NCBI RefSeq assembly: GCF_023617245.1
Contig: NZ_CP067396.1
Coordinates: forward strand, 5,297,001-5,361,000
Length of the DNA stretch: 64,000 nucleotides
Direction of reading: 5' to 3'
Source of the DNA: Lysobacter enzymogenes
Lineage (GTDB): Bacteria > Pseudomonadota > Gammaproteobacteria > Xanthomonadales > Xanthomonadaceae
Below the pieces are notes generated by a model. That model saw only the letters and a list, made by a program, of their open reading frames with translations. It was not told the origin of the DNA and ran no database searches. A program made the translations under genes and the position numbers. The stretch's first letter is position 1; every line of letters begins with the position of its first letter. Of this stretch, positions 56,277-64,000 are shown piece after piece.

Positions 56277-56300
56277 CGGGCGCCGCCTCGGCGGCGCCCG
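56277..56300 (-). terminator. Hairpin terminator after the GH16 glucanase gene
   Basis: 11-bp perfect G+C stem (56277-56287 with 56290-56300), about 20 bases beyond the stop of the minus-strand glucanase gene. No T-run is visible. Confidence 0.6.
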
Positions 56301-56319
56301 CTGCGCTAGCGCATCGCGC

Positions 56320-57471
<1,152 letters not shown>

Positions 57472-58025
57472 GGTTCTTCTCCTTGCGGGGTGGTGGACAC
57501 CCCACACAGGCGGGACACGACGCAGCCGCGCGCCGCAACGCTGTGCGGCGCACGAACACACCGGAAGGATTCGCGATGGCGGTTCCCGCCTTCCTCCGGC
57601 GACGCTGTCCCGGGCGCGCTGGAGGGCTCCGATCCTAGGCGAGCGCGCGGCCGCGCGCGCGCGCCGGGCCGCCACTTCGGCGCTTTTCGCGCCGATGCGT
57701 GACGCGCGCACGCTCGCGGCGTGAAGGCGATTGGGCTGGGCACCCGGCGATGTTGCTGGGCAATATCGCCGTGCGCGCCGGCCGCAGGCGCCGCGTTGAA
57801 ACAAACGCGCGCCAGCGCACGGCCGGCGCGGATACAGTATTCGCCGCGGCCGGCCGGCGCCCACCGCGCAACGACGGCGGTCCAGCGCAAGGCGGCGCGA
57901 CGGCGCGCGCCGAGCGCGATCCCGCGCTCGCACACCGCAAACGACCAGGGCGCCTCGCGGCGCCCTGGTTGCTGCGATCGGCGAGGCAGCCAGCGCGGCC
58001 GCGTCGCCGGAGATGCGCGCCGGAC
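57472..58025. other. 554-base intergenic region, no gene recognised
   Basis: Lies between the start of the glucanase gene and the stop of the next minus-strand gene. The only clear structure is the hairpin at 57944-57969; the glucanase promoter should be in the first 150 bases but no consensus was found. Open frames here are composition artefacts. Confidence 0.4.
57944..57969 (-). terminator. Hairpin terminator after small secreted-protein gene
   Basis: 11-bp perfect stem (ACCAGGGCGCC with its complement) and TCGC loop, 56 bases past the stop of the minus-strand gene ending at 58026; followed in that direction by TCGTTTG. Confidence 0.6.
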
Positions 58026-58478
58026 TTACTTGGCGCGCACGATCTCGAAGCCGCTCACATCGACGCCGAGATTGAAGCCGCGACCGGTGCCGCTCACCGC
58101 CAGCGACACCTGGCCCTTGGTCATGACCAGGCCTTCCGCGCTCTTGACCACGCCCGCGTTGGCGCCGGCGGTGACGTAGGTGCCGTAGATCTCGCTGATG
58201 CTGTTGAGCTTGGTGAACTCGCCCTTGCCGTTCTCGATGCTGTACTTGCCCGCGGTCAGGCCGGCGCCGCGGACGTGGATCTTGACCTTGGCGGTCTCGC
58301 CGTTGTCGCAGGTGACGCGGCCGCTGCCGTTGATGTGCTTGTAGATGACCGCCCAGCCCGAAGTGTCGAAAGTCATGTGGCACTTGGTCTCGGCGCCAGC
58401 GGCGCGGGCCGGCTGTGCAGCGAAGGTGCCGGCCAACGCGAACGCCAGAACTGCGATGCCTGCAATGCGCATGGTCAT
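58026..58478 (-). CDS. Small secreted protein of unknown function
   Basis: 150 residues from ATG 58478 (AAGGAG 7 bases upstream; a second ATG follows at 58472). Signal peptide cut near ARAAGA (residue 27). Mature chain is beta-rich with two Cys (KCHMTFDTSGW, RVTCDNGE) that may pair, then KVKIHVRGAGLTAGKYSIEN, YGTYVTAGANAGVVKSAEGL and GFNLGVDVSGFEIVRAK. The closing strands recall small periplasmic barrel proteins but no family is assigned. Predicted periplasmic. Confidence 0.75.
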   Translation of the reverse strand: MTMRIAGIAVLAFALAGTFAAQPARAAGAETKCHMTFDTSGWAVIYKHINGSGRVTCDNGETAKVKIHVRGAGLTAGKYSIENGKGEFTKLNSISEIYGTYVTAGANAGVVKSAEGLVMTKGQVSLAVSGTGRGFNLGVDVSGFEIVRAK

Positions 58479-58944
58479 GCCGTTTCTCCTTGAATGAACC
58501 GGTCGAAGCCGTAGTGGGCGCCCGCCGTGGGGCGCGTTCGAATGCGTACCGCTACAAACTGGAGCGGCCGGCGTTAGCGCGGCGCGAAAAAGCCCCGGCG
58601 AGGCTGAATCGTTCGCAGACGCGGCGACGGCCGGGCGCGGCGCCGCCTGCTGAGCGCGAGCACAACGCATGGCGGATCGCGTCGGTTTCGACGCTGCGCG
58701 CGAAGCGGGCGCGTCATGCGTGCGCATCCGCGTTGCCGCACCGCGACGAAGCCGCGCCTCGTACGCGAGCATCCGTCACGGCGCGAACACGTCGCCGAGC
58801 GCGGCCCGCCTTCGCAACCTCACCCACCCTCACCTTGTGATGCGCTTTCGAGCGCGCGCACAGACGCCGACTAGGATCGTTCCGCAGCACCCGCGGGCAC
58901 CGCCCCGTTTCGTCCCCCGCACCCGCTTCGCTGGAGCAGCGTCC
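58479..58944. other. 466-base divergent intergenic region, no gene recognised
   Basis: Separates two divergent secreted-protein genes. No promoter consensus, repeat or small gene could be supported. Open frames reading through it are arginine-rich and lack start signals. Confidence 0.35.
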
Positions 58945-60417
58945 ATGCGCCGATTCGCCTCGCATCCGTTCCTGCACACCGCGCTGCTGGCCGTGCTCGC
59001 CATCCCCGCCGCGCAGGCCGCGCCGACCGCGCTGGGCGGTCTCGGCGGCGGCGCCTGCACCGCCGTCGGCGTCAACGACAGCGGCGCGGCCGCCGGCCAA
59101 TGCCGCAACGCCGCCGGCGATTTCCTGCCGACCTATTGGGCCGCCGGCAGCGTCGTGGCGTTGCCGCTGCGCGGACTGCAACTCGATGGCGTCTGCGAAG
59201 CGCTGGGCATCGCCCGCGACGGGCAGATCGCCGGCAATTGCGAACTCGGCGACGCCGGCGAACGGCGGCCGGTGGTGTGGCGCACGCCGTCGCTGCCGGC
59301 GGCAGCGCCGCAACTGTTGAACGGCCGCATCGGCGACGACCGCGCGATGGCGACGGCGATCAACCCGGCCGGCGCCGTCGTCGGCGTCAGCACCAGCCCC
59401 GGCGGCCGCGACGTCCCGGTGATCTGGAAGAGCGACCGCACCGCGGCCACCGCGTTGCCGGTGCCCGGAACGCTGCCGCCGCTGCTGTCGCCGGTGACCC
59501 AATGCCGGGTCATGGCGCTGGACCCGGCGCCCGCGCCGGTCGCGGTCGGCAGTTGCGATCTGCGCCAGGGCGGCACGGTCGCGGTGCGCTGGACGCCGAA
59601 CGCGCTGGGCGGTTACGGCGTCGCGATGCTGCCCGGCATCGCCAGCGGCGGCGGCTGCATCGCCGTCGCGGTGGCCGCGTCCGGCCACATCGCCGGTACC
59701 TGCGAGGATGCGGCCGGCGACATGGCCGCGGTGCGCTGGCTGCCGACGCTGGCCGCGCCGGCGCTGCTGCGCGGCCTGCCGCGCGAAGCCGCGCAGGGCC
59801 AGCAGGTGTTCGCCGCCGACATCAACGCCGCCGGCTTGGTCGCCGGCAACTACATCGCCAGCGACGGCCGCGCGCGCAGCTTCGTCTGGGCGCCGGCCGA
59901 TGCGCCGGCGCACGAGGACGGCCTCGACCTCGGCCTGCTCGGCGGCAGCCAGGCCTACGCGCGCCAGATCGCCGACGACGGCCGCATCCTCGGCATGACC
60001 GAGACCGCGCAGGGCGCGCAGATCGCGTTCTCGTGGACGCCGGCGGACGACATGCGCGATCTCGGCACGCTCGGCGGCCACACCAACCTGCCCGCGGCGA
60101 TGAGCCCGAACGGCGCCTGGATCGCCGGCGTGTCCACCACCGTTTCCGGTTATCGGCAGGCGTATCGCATCGGCCCGGCCGAAGCGGGCGCGTCCCGGCG
60201 CGGCGCGAGGGCGCGTACCGCGAACACGGCGCGCGCGCACGCCGACGCAGCCGAAGGCGGCTATCCCGGGCTGCGGTTGCCCAATCCGATGCCGGCCTGC
60301 CACGACAAGCACAGTCGCTGCGGCGCCTGGGTCGCGAACGGCTTTTGCGTGTCGACGTTCTACTCGCGCGCGCAAAAGGCCGCGTACTGCGCGAGTTCGT
60401 GCAATCTGCCGTGCTGA
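58945..60417 (+). CDS. Secreted HAF-repeat protein with C-terminal ShK-like domain
   Basis: 490 residues from ATG 58945 with GGAG about 9 bases upstream. Signal peptide cut after AQAA (about residue 26). The body is made of HAF-type repeats, each ending in W plus a change such as SFVWAPAD, FSWTPADD, VWRTPS, with DLGTLGGHTNLPAAMSPNGA as the clearest copy; such repeats build extracellular beta-propellers. After an Arg/Ala-rich linker the last 39 residues hold six Cys in ShK toxin order: CHDKHSRC, NGFC, AAYC, ASSC, NLPC. ShK domains bind ion channels or act as disulfide modules in animal peptides. Role here unknown; exported. Confidence 0.82.
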   Translation: MRRFASHPFLHTALLAVLAIPAAQAAPTALGGLGGGACTAVGVNDSGAAAGQCRNAAGDFLPTYWAAGSVVALPLRGLQLDGVCEALGIARDGQIAGNCELGDAGERRPVVWRTPSLPAAAPQLLNGRIGDDRAMATAINPAGAVVGVSTSPGGRDVPVIWKSDRTAATALPVPGTLPPLLSPVTQCRVMALDPAPAPVAVGSCDLRQGGTVAVRWTPNALGGYGVAMLPGIASGGGCIAVAVAASGHIAGTCEDAAGDMAAVRWLPTLAAPALLRGLPREAAQGQQVFAADINAAGLVAGNYIASDGRARSFVWAPADAPAHEDGLDLGLLGGSQAYARQIADDGRILGMTETAQGAQIAFSWTPADDMRDLGTLGGHTNLPAAMSPNGAWIAGVSTTVSGYRQAYRIGPAEAGASRRGARARTANTARAHADAAEGGYPGLRLPNPMPACHDKHSRCGAWVANGFCVSTFYSRAQKAAYCASSCNLPC

Positions 60418-60517
60418 ACGCCGGCGGCTCTCGCCGCCGCGCTCAACGCATCCGCTCGATGTCGCGAGGCCTGGCAGTCCGGCCGCGATAACGCCGGCAC
60501 GCCGCAACCGCCGTTGT

Positions 60518-60539
60518 CCCGCGCCGTGTCCGGCGCGGG
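60518..60539 (-). terminator. Short hairpin after IS5-derived gene
   Basis: 9-bp stem CCCGCGCCG / CGGCGCGGG with TGTC loop, 10 bases past the stop of the minus-strand gene at 60549. No T-run; modest support. Confidence 0.45.
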
Positions 60540-60548
60540 CGCCGCGAT

Positions 60549-60995
60549 TCAACCGTCCTTCGACAACAGCCGCGCCCGCCTGCGCGCGCGCTGGCGCTGC
60601 AGGCTCGCGCGCTGGCGTTCGACGAACCCGATCATCTGCCGCGAGCGCTCCGGCCCGAACGCGCCGCGCTGCGCCAGCGCCAGCCACACCCCGCGCTCCA
60701 GCCAGCGCAGATTGCGGTGATGGTGCAGATACCACTTGCCGAAGCGTTCGCTCGGCAGCTGCGCCCAGAAGCGCCGCCCCGACATCACCGTCAACACGGC
60801 CTCGACGAAGCGGCGGGTGTTGTCCTCTTCGGCCGGGCGCAGTTGGATCAGCGTGCGGGCGACCTCGACGAACTGAGCCCACTCGTGTTCGCTCAAGCGC
60901 ACGAATCCGGCCTCATCGTCGGCCGCCGTGCGCGCCGCGGCCCGCGCTTCGCCCGGCTTTTCGAGCGGGCCATGCATTGGGATCGGAGAATGCAT
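60549..60995 (-). CDS. IS5-type transposase N-terminal domain protein (probably domesticated)
   Basis: 148 residues from ATG 60995. LSEHEWAQFVEVARTLIQLR, FVEAVLTVMSGRRFWAQLPS, FGKWYLHHHRNLRWLERGVW and LALAQRG follow the DUF4096 pattern of IS5-family transposases (W...P, G-x-W-x-x-LP-x-x-x-G-x-W-x-x-R-x-x-W-x-x-x-GVW). No DDE catalytic domain, no inverted repeats and a normal composition with an intact frame, so it is a stand-alone helix-turn-helix-like protein rather than a decayed insertion sequence. It may bind DNA as a regulator. The tail is strongly basic (RQRASLQRQRARRRARLLS). Confidence 0.7.
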   Translation of the reverse strand: MHSPIPMHGPLEKPGEARAAARTAADDEAGFVRLSEHEWAQFVEVARTLIQLRPAEEDNTRRFVEAVLTVMSGRRFWAQLPSERFGKWYLHHHRNLRWLERGVWLALAQRGAFGPERSRQMIGFVERQRASLQRQRARRRARLLSKDG

Positions 60996-61140
60996 TTCGA
61001 TCGATCTCTTCGCCGCGCGCACGCGCCGCGCCGGCGAGAACCCGCGCACCACGACCGATGCGCGGGCCGTCGCCGGCGCGCCGCGAACGCCTTGCCTTCA
61101 TCGCGGCGCCGGGCTTACGGCCGGCGCCGCGGAAGGCGCC

Positions 61141-61731
61141 TTACCAGGCGACCTGGCGCTGTTCGAGCAAGACCGGGGCCACGTCCTTGACGCCCGCGCG
61201 ACCGAGGATCCGCTCGCGCGCCGCCATCGCCTGATCCACCGAGCCGAAGCCGATGGTCGCCTTGCCGCCGACGTCGGAGGAGTACAGCAGCGTGCCGCCG
61301 CTGTCCTTGACCAGGGCATCGACCACGCCGATGTGGGTGATGTAGACGTCGAGCTCGGGCTTGACGATCACCGTGCCGCCCGAAGCGGACACCGCGACGG
61401 CGAGATTCTCGCCGCCGCCCGCGGGCGCCGCGGCGACCAGCCCGCCTGGGTTGCTGGTCGACTGCGCCTGCGCGCGCGCGGCCGTCGTTTTCGCCGGCAG
61501 GTCCACGGTGTAGCCGGCGGTGGGCAGGCCGATGCCCGCGCCGGCGGCGCTGGCGTCGGCCGGGCGCACCACCGCCGAAGGCGCCAGGCGGAACTCGGTC
61601 GAGCCGACCGTGAACGCCGGGCCGGTCGCCGCCTGGGTCAGTTCGGCCGGCGAGGCGGCGTTCTGGGCCAGGGCCGGTGCGAACGCGACGGCCAGCAGCG
61701 CGCCGTACAAGGTTTGGGTTTGGATTTTCAT
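61141..61731 (-). CDS. Secreted partner protein of the S8 protease (function unknown)
   Basis: 196 residues from ATG 61731, two bases after the protease stop, so one operon. Signal peptide cut after ALAQ (residue 23). The mature part is Ala/Gly/Val-rich with strands (GTVIVKPELDVYITHIGVV) and the ferredoxin-like run LVKDSGGTLLYSSDVGGKAT, IGFGSVDQAMAARERILGRA, GVKDVAPVLLEQRQVAW. The C-terminal third resembles a protease propeptide/inhibitor-I9 fold by its beta-alpha-beta layout, though without a firm match. Dedicated chaperone or inhibitor of the protease is a reasonable guess, as in the Aeromonas serine protease/ORF2 pair. Confidence 0.7.
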   Translation of the reverse strand: MKIQTQTLYGALLAVAFAPALAQNAASPAELTQAATGPAFTVGSTEFRLAPSAVVRPADASAAGAGIGLPTAGYTVDLPAKTTAARAQAQSTSNPGGLVAAAPAGGGENLAVAVSASGGTVIVKPELDVYITHIGVVDALVKDSGGTLLYSSDVGGKATIGFGSVDQAMAARERILGRAGVKDVAPVLLEQRQVAW

Positions 61732-61733
61732 GT

Positions 61734-63536
61734 TCAGCGCCCCAGGACTCGGATCTTGAACGAAGACAGGTTGGCGTTGGCGGCGGCACCCGCCGCCAGC
61801 GCGGTGTCGGCGACTTCCAGCGTCCAGTCGCCGTTGCCGGGTTCGTCGAGGAAGGCGTTGACCGACGCCAGCGACGCGCTCAGGGTGCCGCCGTCGTTGA
61901 CCGGCAGCGATCCCGGCGGCAGCACGATCGCGCGCGTTCCGCTCGGCGAGATCAAGGAGATCCGCACGGTCGTGGCGACATACGGATACGCGTTGCGGGC
62001 CGGCGCGCTGGTGTCGAAGCCGATCTGCACGCCTTCGATGCGGGCGGCGCCGCCGGCGATGCGGATGGTCGCGCGCGCCGGCGCCGCGGTGTTGCCGATC
62101 GGCTGCGCCTGGTCCAGCGCCGCGCGCTGCCAGCCGCTGTCGAGCAACGGCCCGAGCGATTTGAAGCCGGTGGCGCGGGTCACCGCCATCGTCGCGTCGG
62201 CCAGGCCGAAGCCGTACCAGGCGCTGAAGGGACGTCCGGCGGCGTTGACCGTCCAGCCCGCCGCGAGCACGTTGCCGGCGGCGTCGACGACCGGCGCCTG
62301 TTGCGGATCGATCTGGCGCGCGGTGGTGGCGAGGATGTACTTGACGTCGCGGAAGCTCAGCTTGGGATTGGCCTGCAGCATCAACGCGACCACGCCGCTG
62401 ACGGTCGGCGACGCGGCCGAGGTGCCGTTCATGGTCGCGGCGTAGTTGCAGGTGTTGTCGATCGCCGACTGGTCGGATTCCAGGCGGTTGACGTTGTCGT
62501 GCGACCACGTCGTCGCCGGCCGGACCTGATTGGTGTTGTAGCCCAGGGCGCAGCCGGACAGGTCGGTGGTCATGATCGCAGGGTCGAAGTTCACCGCCGA
62601 CAACCGCGCCAGCGCCGCCTGGTCCTCCGGCGTGGTCTGCTGGGCAGCCAGGGTCGCGCGTTCCCAGCCGTACTCGCCGCCCAGGCCCGAGACCCAGATC
62701 GACGCGCCGGGCGTGGAGTAGCTGGAGCGCCTGCCGGCGGCATTGACCGCGGCCACGGTGATGACGTTGAAGAAGTTGGATTCCCTGGCGAAGATCGACT
62801 GGCTGCAGCCGACCGCCGGGCGGTTCGCGGCGCACAGGTTTTCGCCGTTGCGGAACGACGACCCGCCCACGTAGCTGAAGCTGTTGCCCGCCGCCTTGAC
62901 GTACACCACGCCGCGTCCGCCGCGGGTGGCCGACATCGGGTTCTCCCAGGCCGCCAGCTCGTTCTCGGAGATCGTCGGCAGGAAGATCGGAAAGCCCGGT
63001 CCCCAGCTGTTGTTGGACACGTCTTGGTCCTTGGCCAGCGCGCCATCCCACCACGCATAGCGGACCTGGTCGTTGGAACCGCCGGCATCGAGGAAGTTGA
63101 AGCTCTTAAGCCGCGCGCTCGGCGCCACGCCGCGCACGCCGATGCCGTTCCAGCCGACCGCGCCGATGATGCCGCCGACGGCCATGCCATGCGCTTGTCC
63201 GTTGGTCGGGGTGGTGTCGTGGGTCTGGTTGATGAAGTTCCACGACCCGTTGGGGACCATGTTCGCGGCGATGTCGGGGTGGGCGATCTCGATGCCGCGA
63301 TCCAGCACGCCGACGATCACGCCCTTGCCGCGGATGTTGTAGTCGTGCAGGTCGTCGATGCCGATGTCGATGCCCGAGACCGGCCGGGTATCGCCGATCA
63401 CCGCCTGGCCGTAGTTCATCAGGTGCCACTGATACCGATACAGCGGGTCGCCCTGCTGCGCCTGCGCCGCGCCGGCCGACAGCGCGGCCAGGGTGGCCAC
63501 GCACAGCGCCGTCTGCTTCTTCCAATCTTGTCGCAT
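61734..63536 (-). CDS. Secreted subtilisin-like (S8) protease with P domain
   Basis: 600 residues from ATG 63536 (GAGGAG upstream). Signal peptide cut after AQAQ (residue 27), and no long propeptide: the catalytic domain starts at once (YRYQWHLMNYGQAVIG). Triad: Asp in VIVGVLDRGIEIAHPDI, His in NGQAHGMAVGGIIGA, Ser in MNGTSAASPTVSGVVALML; oxyanion Asn in KAAGNSF. A proprotein-convertase-type P/homoB domain follows (about 470-600: ISLISPSGTRAIVLPPGSLP, GDWTLEVADTALAAGA). Kexin-like layout, as in other proteobacterial exoproteases. The absent propeptide makes the co-encoded secreted partner a plausible folding helper. Confidence 0.93.
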   Translation of the reverse strand: MRQDWKKQTALCVATLAALSAGAAQAQQGDPLYRYQWHLMNYGQAVIGDTRPVSGIDIGIDDLHDYNIRGKGVIVGVLDRGIEIAHPDIAANMVPNGSWNFINQTHDTTPTNGQAHGMAVGGIIGAVGWNGIGVRGVAPSARLKSFNFLDAGGSNDQVRYAWWDGALAKDQDVSNNSWGPGFPIFLPTISENELAAWENPMSATRGGRGVVYVKAAGNSFSYVGGSSFRNGENLCAANRPAVGCSQSIFARESNFFNVITVAAVNAAGRRSSYSTPGASIWVSGLGGEYGWERATLAAQQTTPEDQAALARLSAVNFDPAIMTTDLSGCALGYNTNQVRPATTWSHDNVNRLESDQSAIDNTCNYAATMNGTSAASPTVSGVVALMLQANPKLSFRDVKYILATTARQIDPQQAPVVDAAGNVLAAGWTVNAAGRPFSAWYGFGLADATMAVTRATGFKSLGPLLDSGWQRAALDQAQPIGNTAAPARATIRIAGGAARIEGVQIGFDTSAPARNAYPYVATTVRISLISPSGTRAIVLPPGSLPVNDGGTLSASLASVNAFLDEPGNGDWTLEVADTALAAGAAANANLSSFKIRVLGR

Positions 63537-63579
63537 ACCGCCAACTCCTCGGGTTGTTCCGGACATGCCGCGCCCGTCG

Positions 63580-63602
63580 CGGCCGGAGCGTCGCTCCGGC
63601 CG
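63580..63602 (-). terminator. Hairpin between fimbrial and protease genes
   Basis: 10-bp stem CGGCCGGAGC / GCTCCGGCCG with GTC loop, about 32 bases past the stop of the fimbrial gene, upstream of the protease. Likely ends the fimbrial transcript; no T-run. Confidence 0.55.
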
Positions 63603-63633
63603 TCGTCGGCGGCACGCAGATGGGATGGGGGAC

Positions 63634-64000
63634 TTACTGGTAGATCATGGTGAAGGTGACGCTGCTGTTCGCCGAGCCGGCGGTCGCCGCGCCGGTCGCG
63701 AAGTACTGCGCGTAATAGCGCAGCGCGGCGCCGCCGGTATCGACCGCGACCTGCTGGCTGTTCTGCAGCGCCAGCGGGTTGCCCAGCAAGACCTGCGAGT
63801 AATCGGCGTTGAGCACCTGCAGCTCGACGTTGCCGGCGGTGCCGGCGCCGCCCTGCAGGGTCAGGTTGTTGTTGCTGGTGTTGATGGTCGGGCCCGGCTC
63901 GAAGAAGGTCTGGATCTGGGTGGTGCTGGCATCGCAATCGGCGACGCGGATGATGAAGGGCGTGCGGCCGGCGACTTCGCCGGCGGCCGACAGCGCCGAC
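63634..64000 (-). CDS. Fimbrial subunit (type 1 pilus family), C-terminal part
   Basis: Continues beyond the right edge; about 122 C-terminal residues are visible. FIIRVADCDASTTQIQTFFE carries the conserved Cys of the chaperone-usher pilin fold, and ALRYYAQYFATGAATAGSAN followed by VTFTMIYQ is the classic pilin end (penultimate Tyr-containing strand recognised by the periplasmic chaperone). Subunit of a chaperone-usher fimbria, exported to the cell surface. Chaperone and usher genes are outside the window. Confidence 0.88.
   Translation of the reverse strand, partial: SALSAAGEVAGRTPFIIRVADCDASTTQIQTFFEPGPTINTSNNNLTLQGGAGTAGNVELQVLNADYSQVLLGNPLALQNSQQVAVDTGGAALRYYAQYFATGAATAGSANSSVTFTMIYQ

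Overview
The window is a G+C-rich bacterial chromosome segment with the look of a Lysobacter-type member of the Xanthomonadaceae. This is inferred from gene content: a large NRPS, FabV enoyl-ACP reductase, GH16 beta-1,3-glucanase with CBM6, an S8/P-domain protease, the GTAGGAGCGGCGCGAGCCGCGAC-type palindromic repeat, and the DUF3348-DUF802-OmpA-DUF2894 operon. No tRNA, rRNA, CRISPR array, prophage or intact insertion sequence was seen. Most genes are tightly packed, often with ATGA stop/start overlaps.

Layout. (1) 1-4312, minus: two NRPS genes in tandem, one C-A-T module and a second protein starting with a C domain that runs off the left edge. (2) 4733-16032, plus: a nine-gene chain of overlapping genes. 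It encodes a class II aldolase, a double nucleotidyltransferase, a GtrA-GT2 fusion, a GDPD-like protein, a membrane glycosyltransferase fused to a uridine-kinase-like domain, a HAD phosphatase, a GT87-like membrane transferase and a DUF5916 outer-membrane protein; an acyltransferase follows. It looks like a complete but unassigned pathway for making, activating, transferring and exporting a sugar or polyol unit of a surface glycan or glycolipid. (3) 17.7-20.6 kb: fabV and two secreted proteins of unknown role. (4) 21.0-25.7 kb: a methyltransferase, FemAB-like transferase and FAD-oxidase operon facing an O-methyltransferase, with a divergent TetR regulator and a perfect inverted-repeat operator candidate; this resembles a small tailoring or biosynthesis locus.

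(5) 25.8-30.4 kb, minus: a four-gene operon whose second and third genes look like a MotA/ExbB-type and a MotB/ExbD-type pair. The first has four membrane helices followed by a roughly 630-residue cytoplasmic coiled coil containing two long repeats; the second has a membrane Asp and a peptidoglycan-binding OmpA domain. This is a strong candidate for an undescribed ion-driven stator-like machine, comparable in layout to ZorAB. (6) 30.8-37.5 kb: esterase, small membrane proteins, lipocalin-like protein, AraC/VOC pair, and an ECF sigma/anti-sigma pair divergent from a serine hydrolase, with a 17-bp inverted repeat carrying GGAACTT between them.

(7) 37.8-45.8 kb: two large signal-peptide-less acidic proteins (922 and 535 residues) that share an N-terminal module, a LysM protein between them, and a common upstream TTAGGG-type motif. 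They look like a small regulon of exported effector-like proteins. An RlpA-like protein and the argO/argP pair are interspersed. (8) 46.1-51.9 kb: Cys-rich secreted peptide, RND efflux adaptor and pump, DUF3060 protein. (9) 52.2-64 kb: mostly secreted or envelope proteins: LysR/RidA pair, ricin-type lectin, a signal peptidase I homologue lacking the usual catalytic Lys, methyltransferase, GH16 glucanase, a HAF-repeat protein ending in a ShK-like Cys domain, an IS5-transposase-derived small protein, an S8 protease with a partner protein, and the end of a fimbrial subunit.

All calls are from reading the sequence by eye; family names come from remembered motifs and no database search was run.
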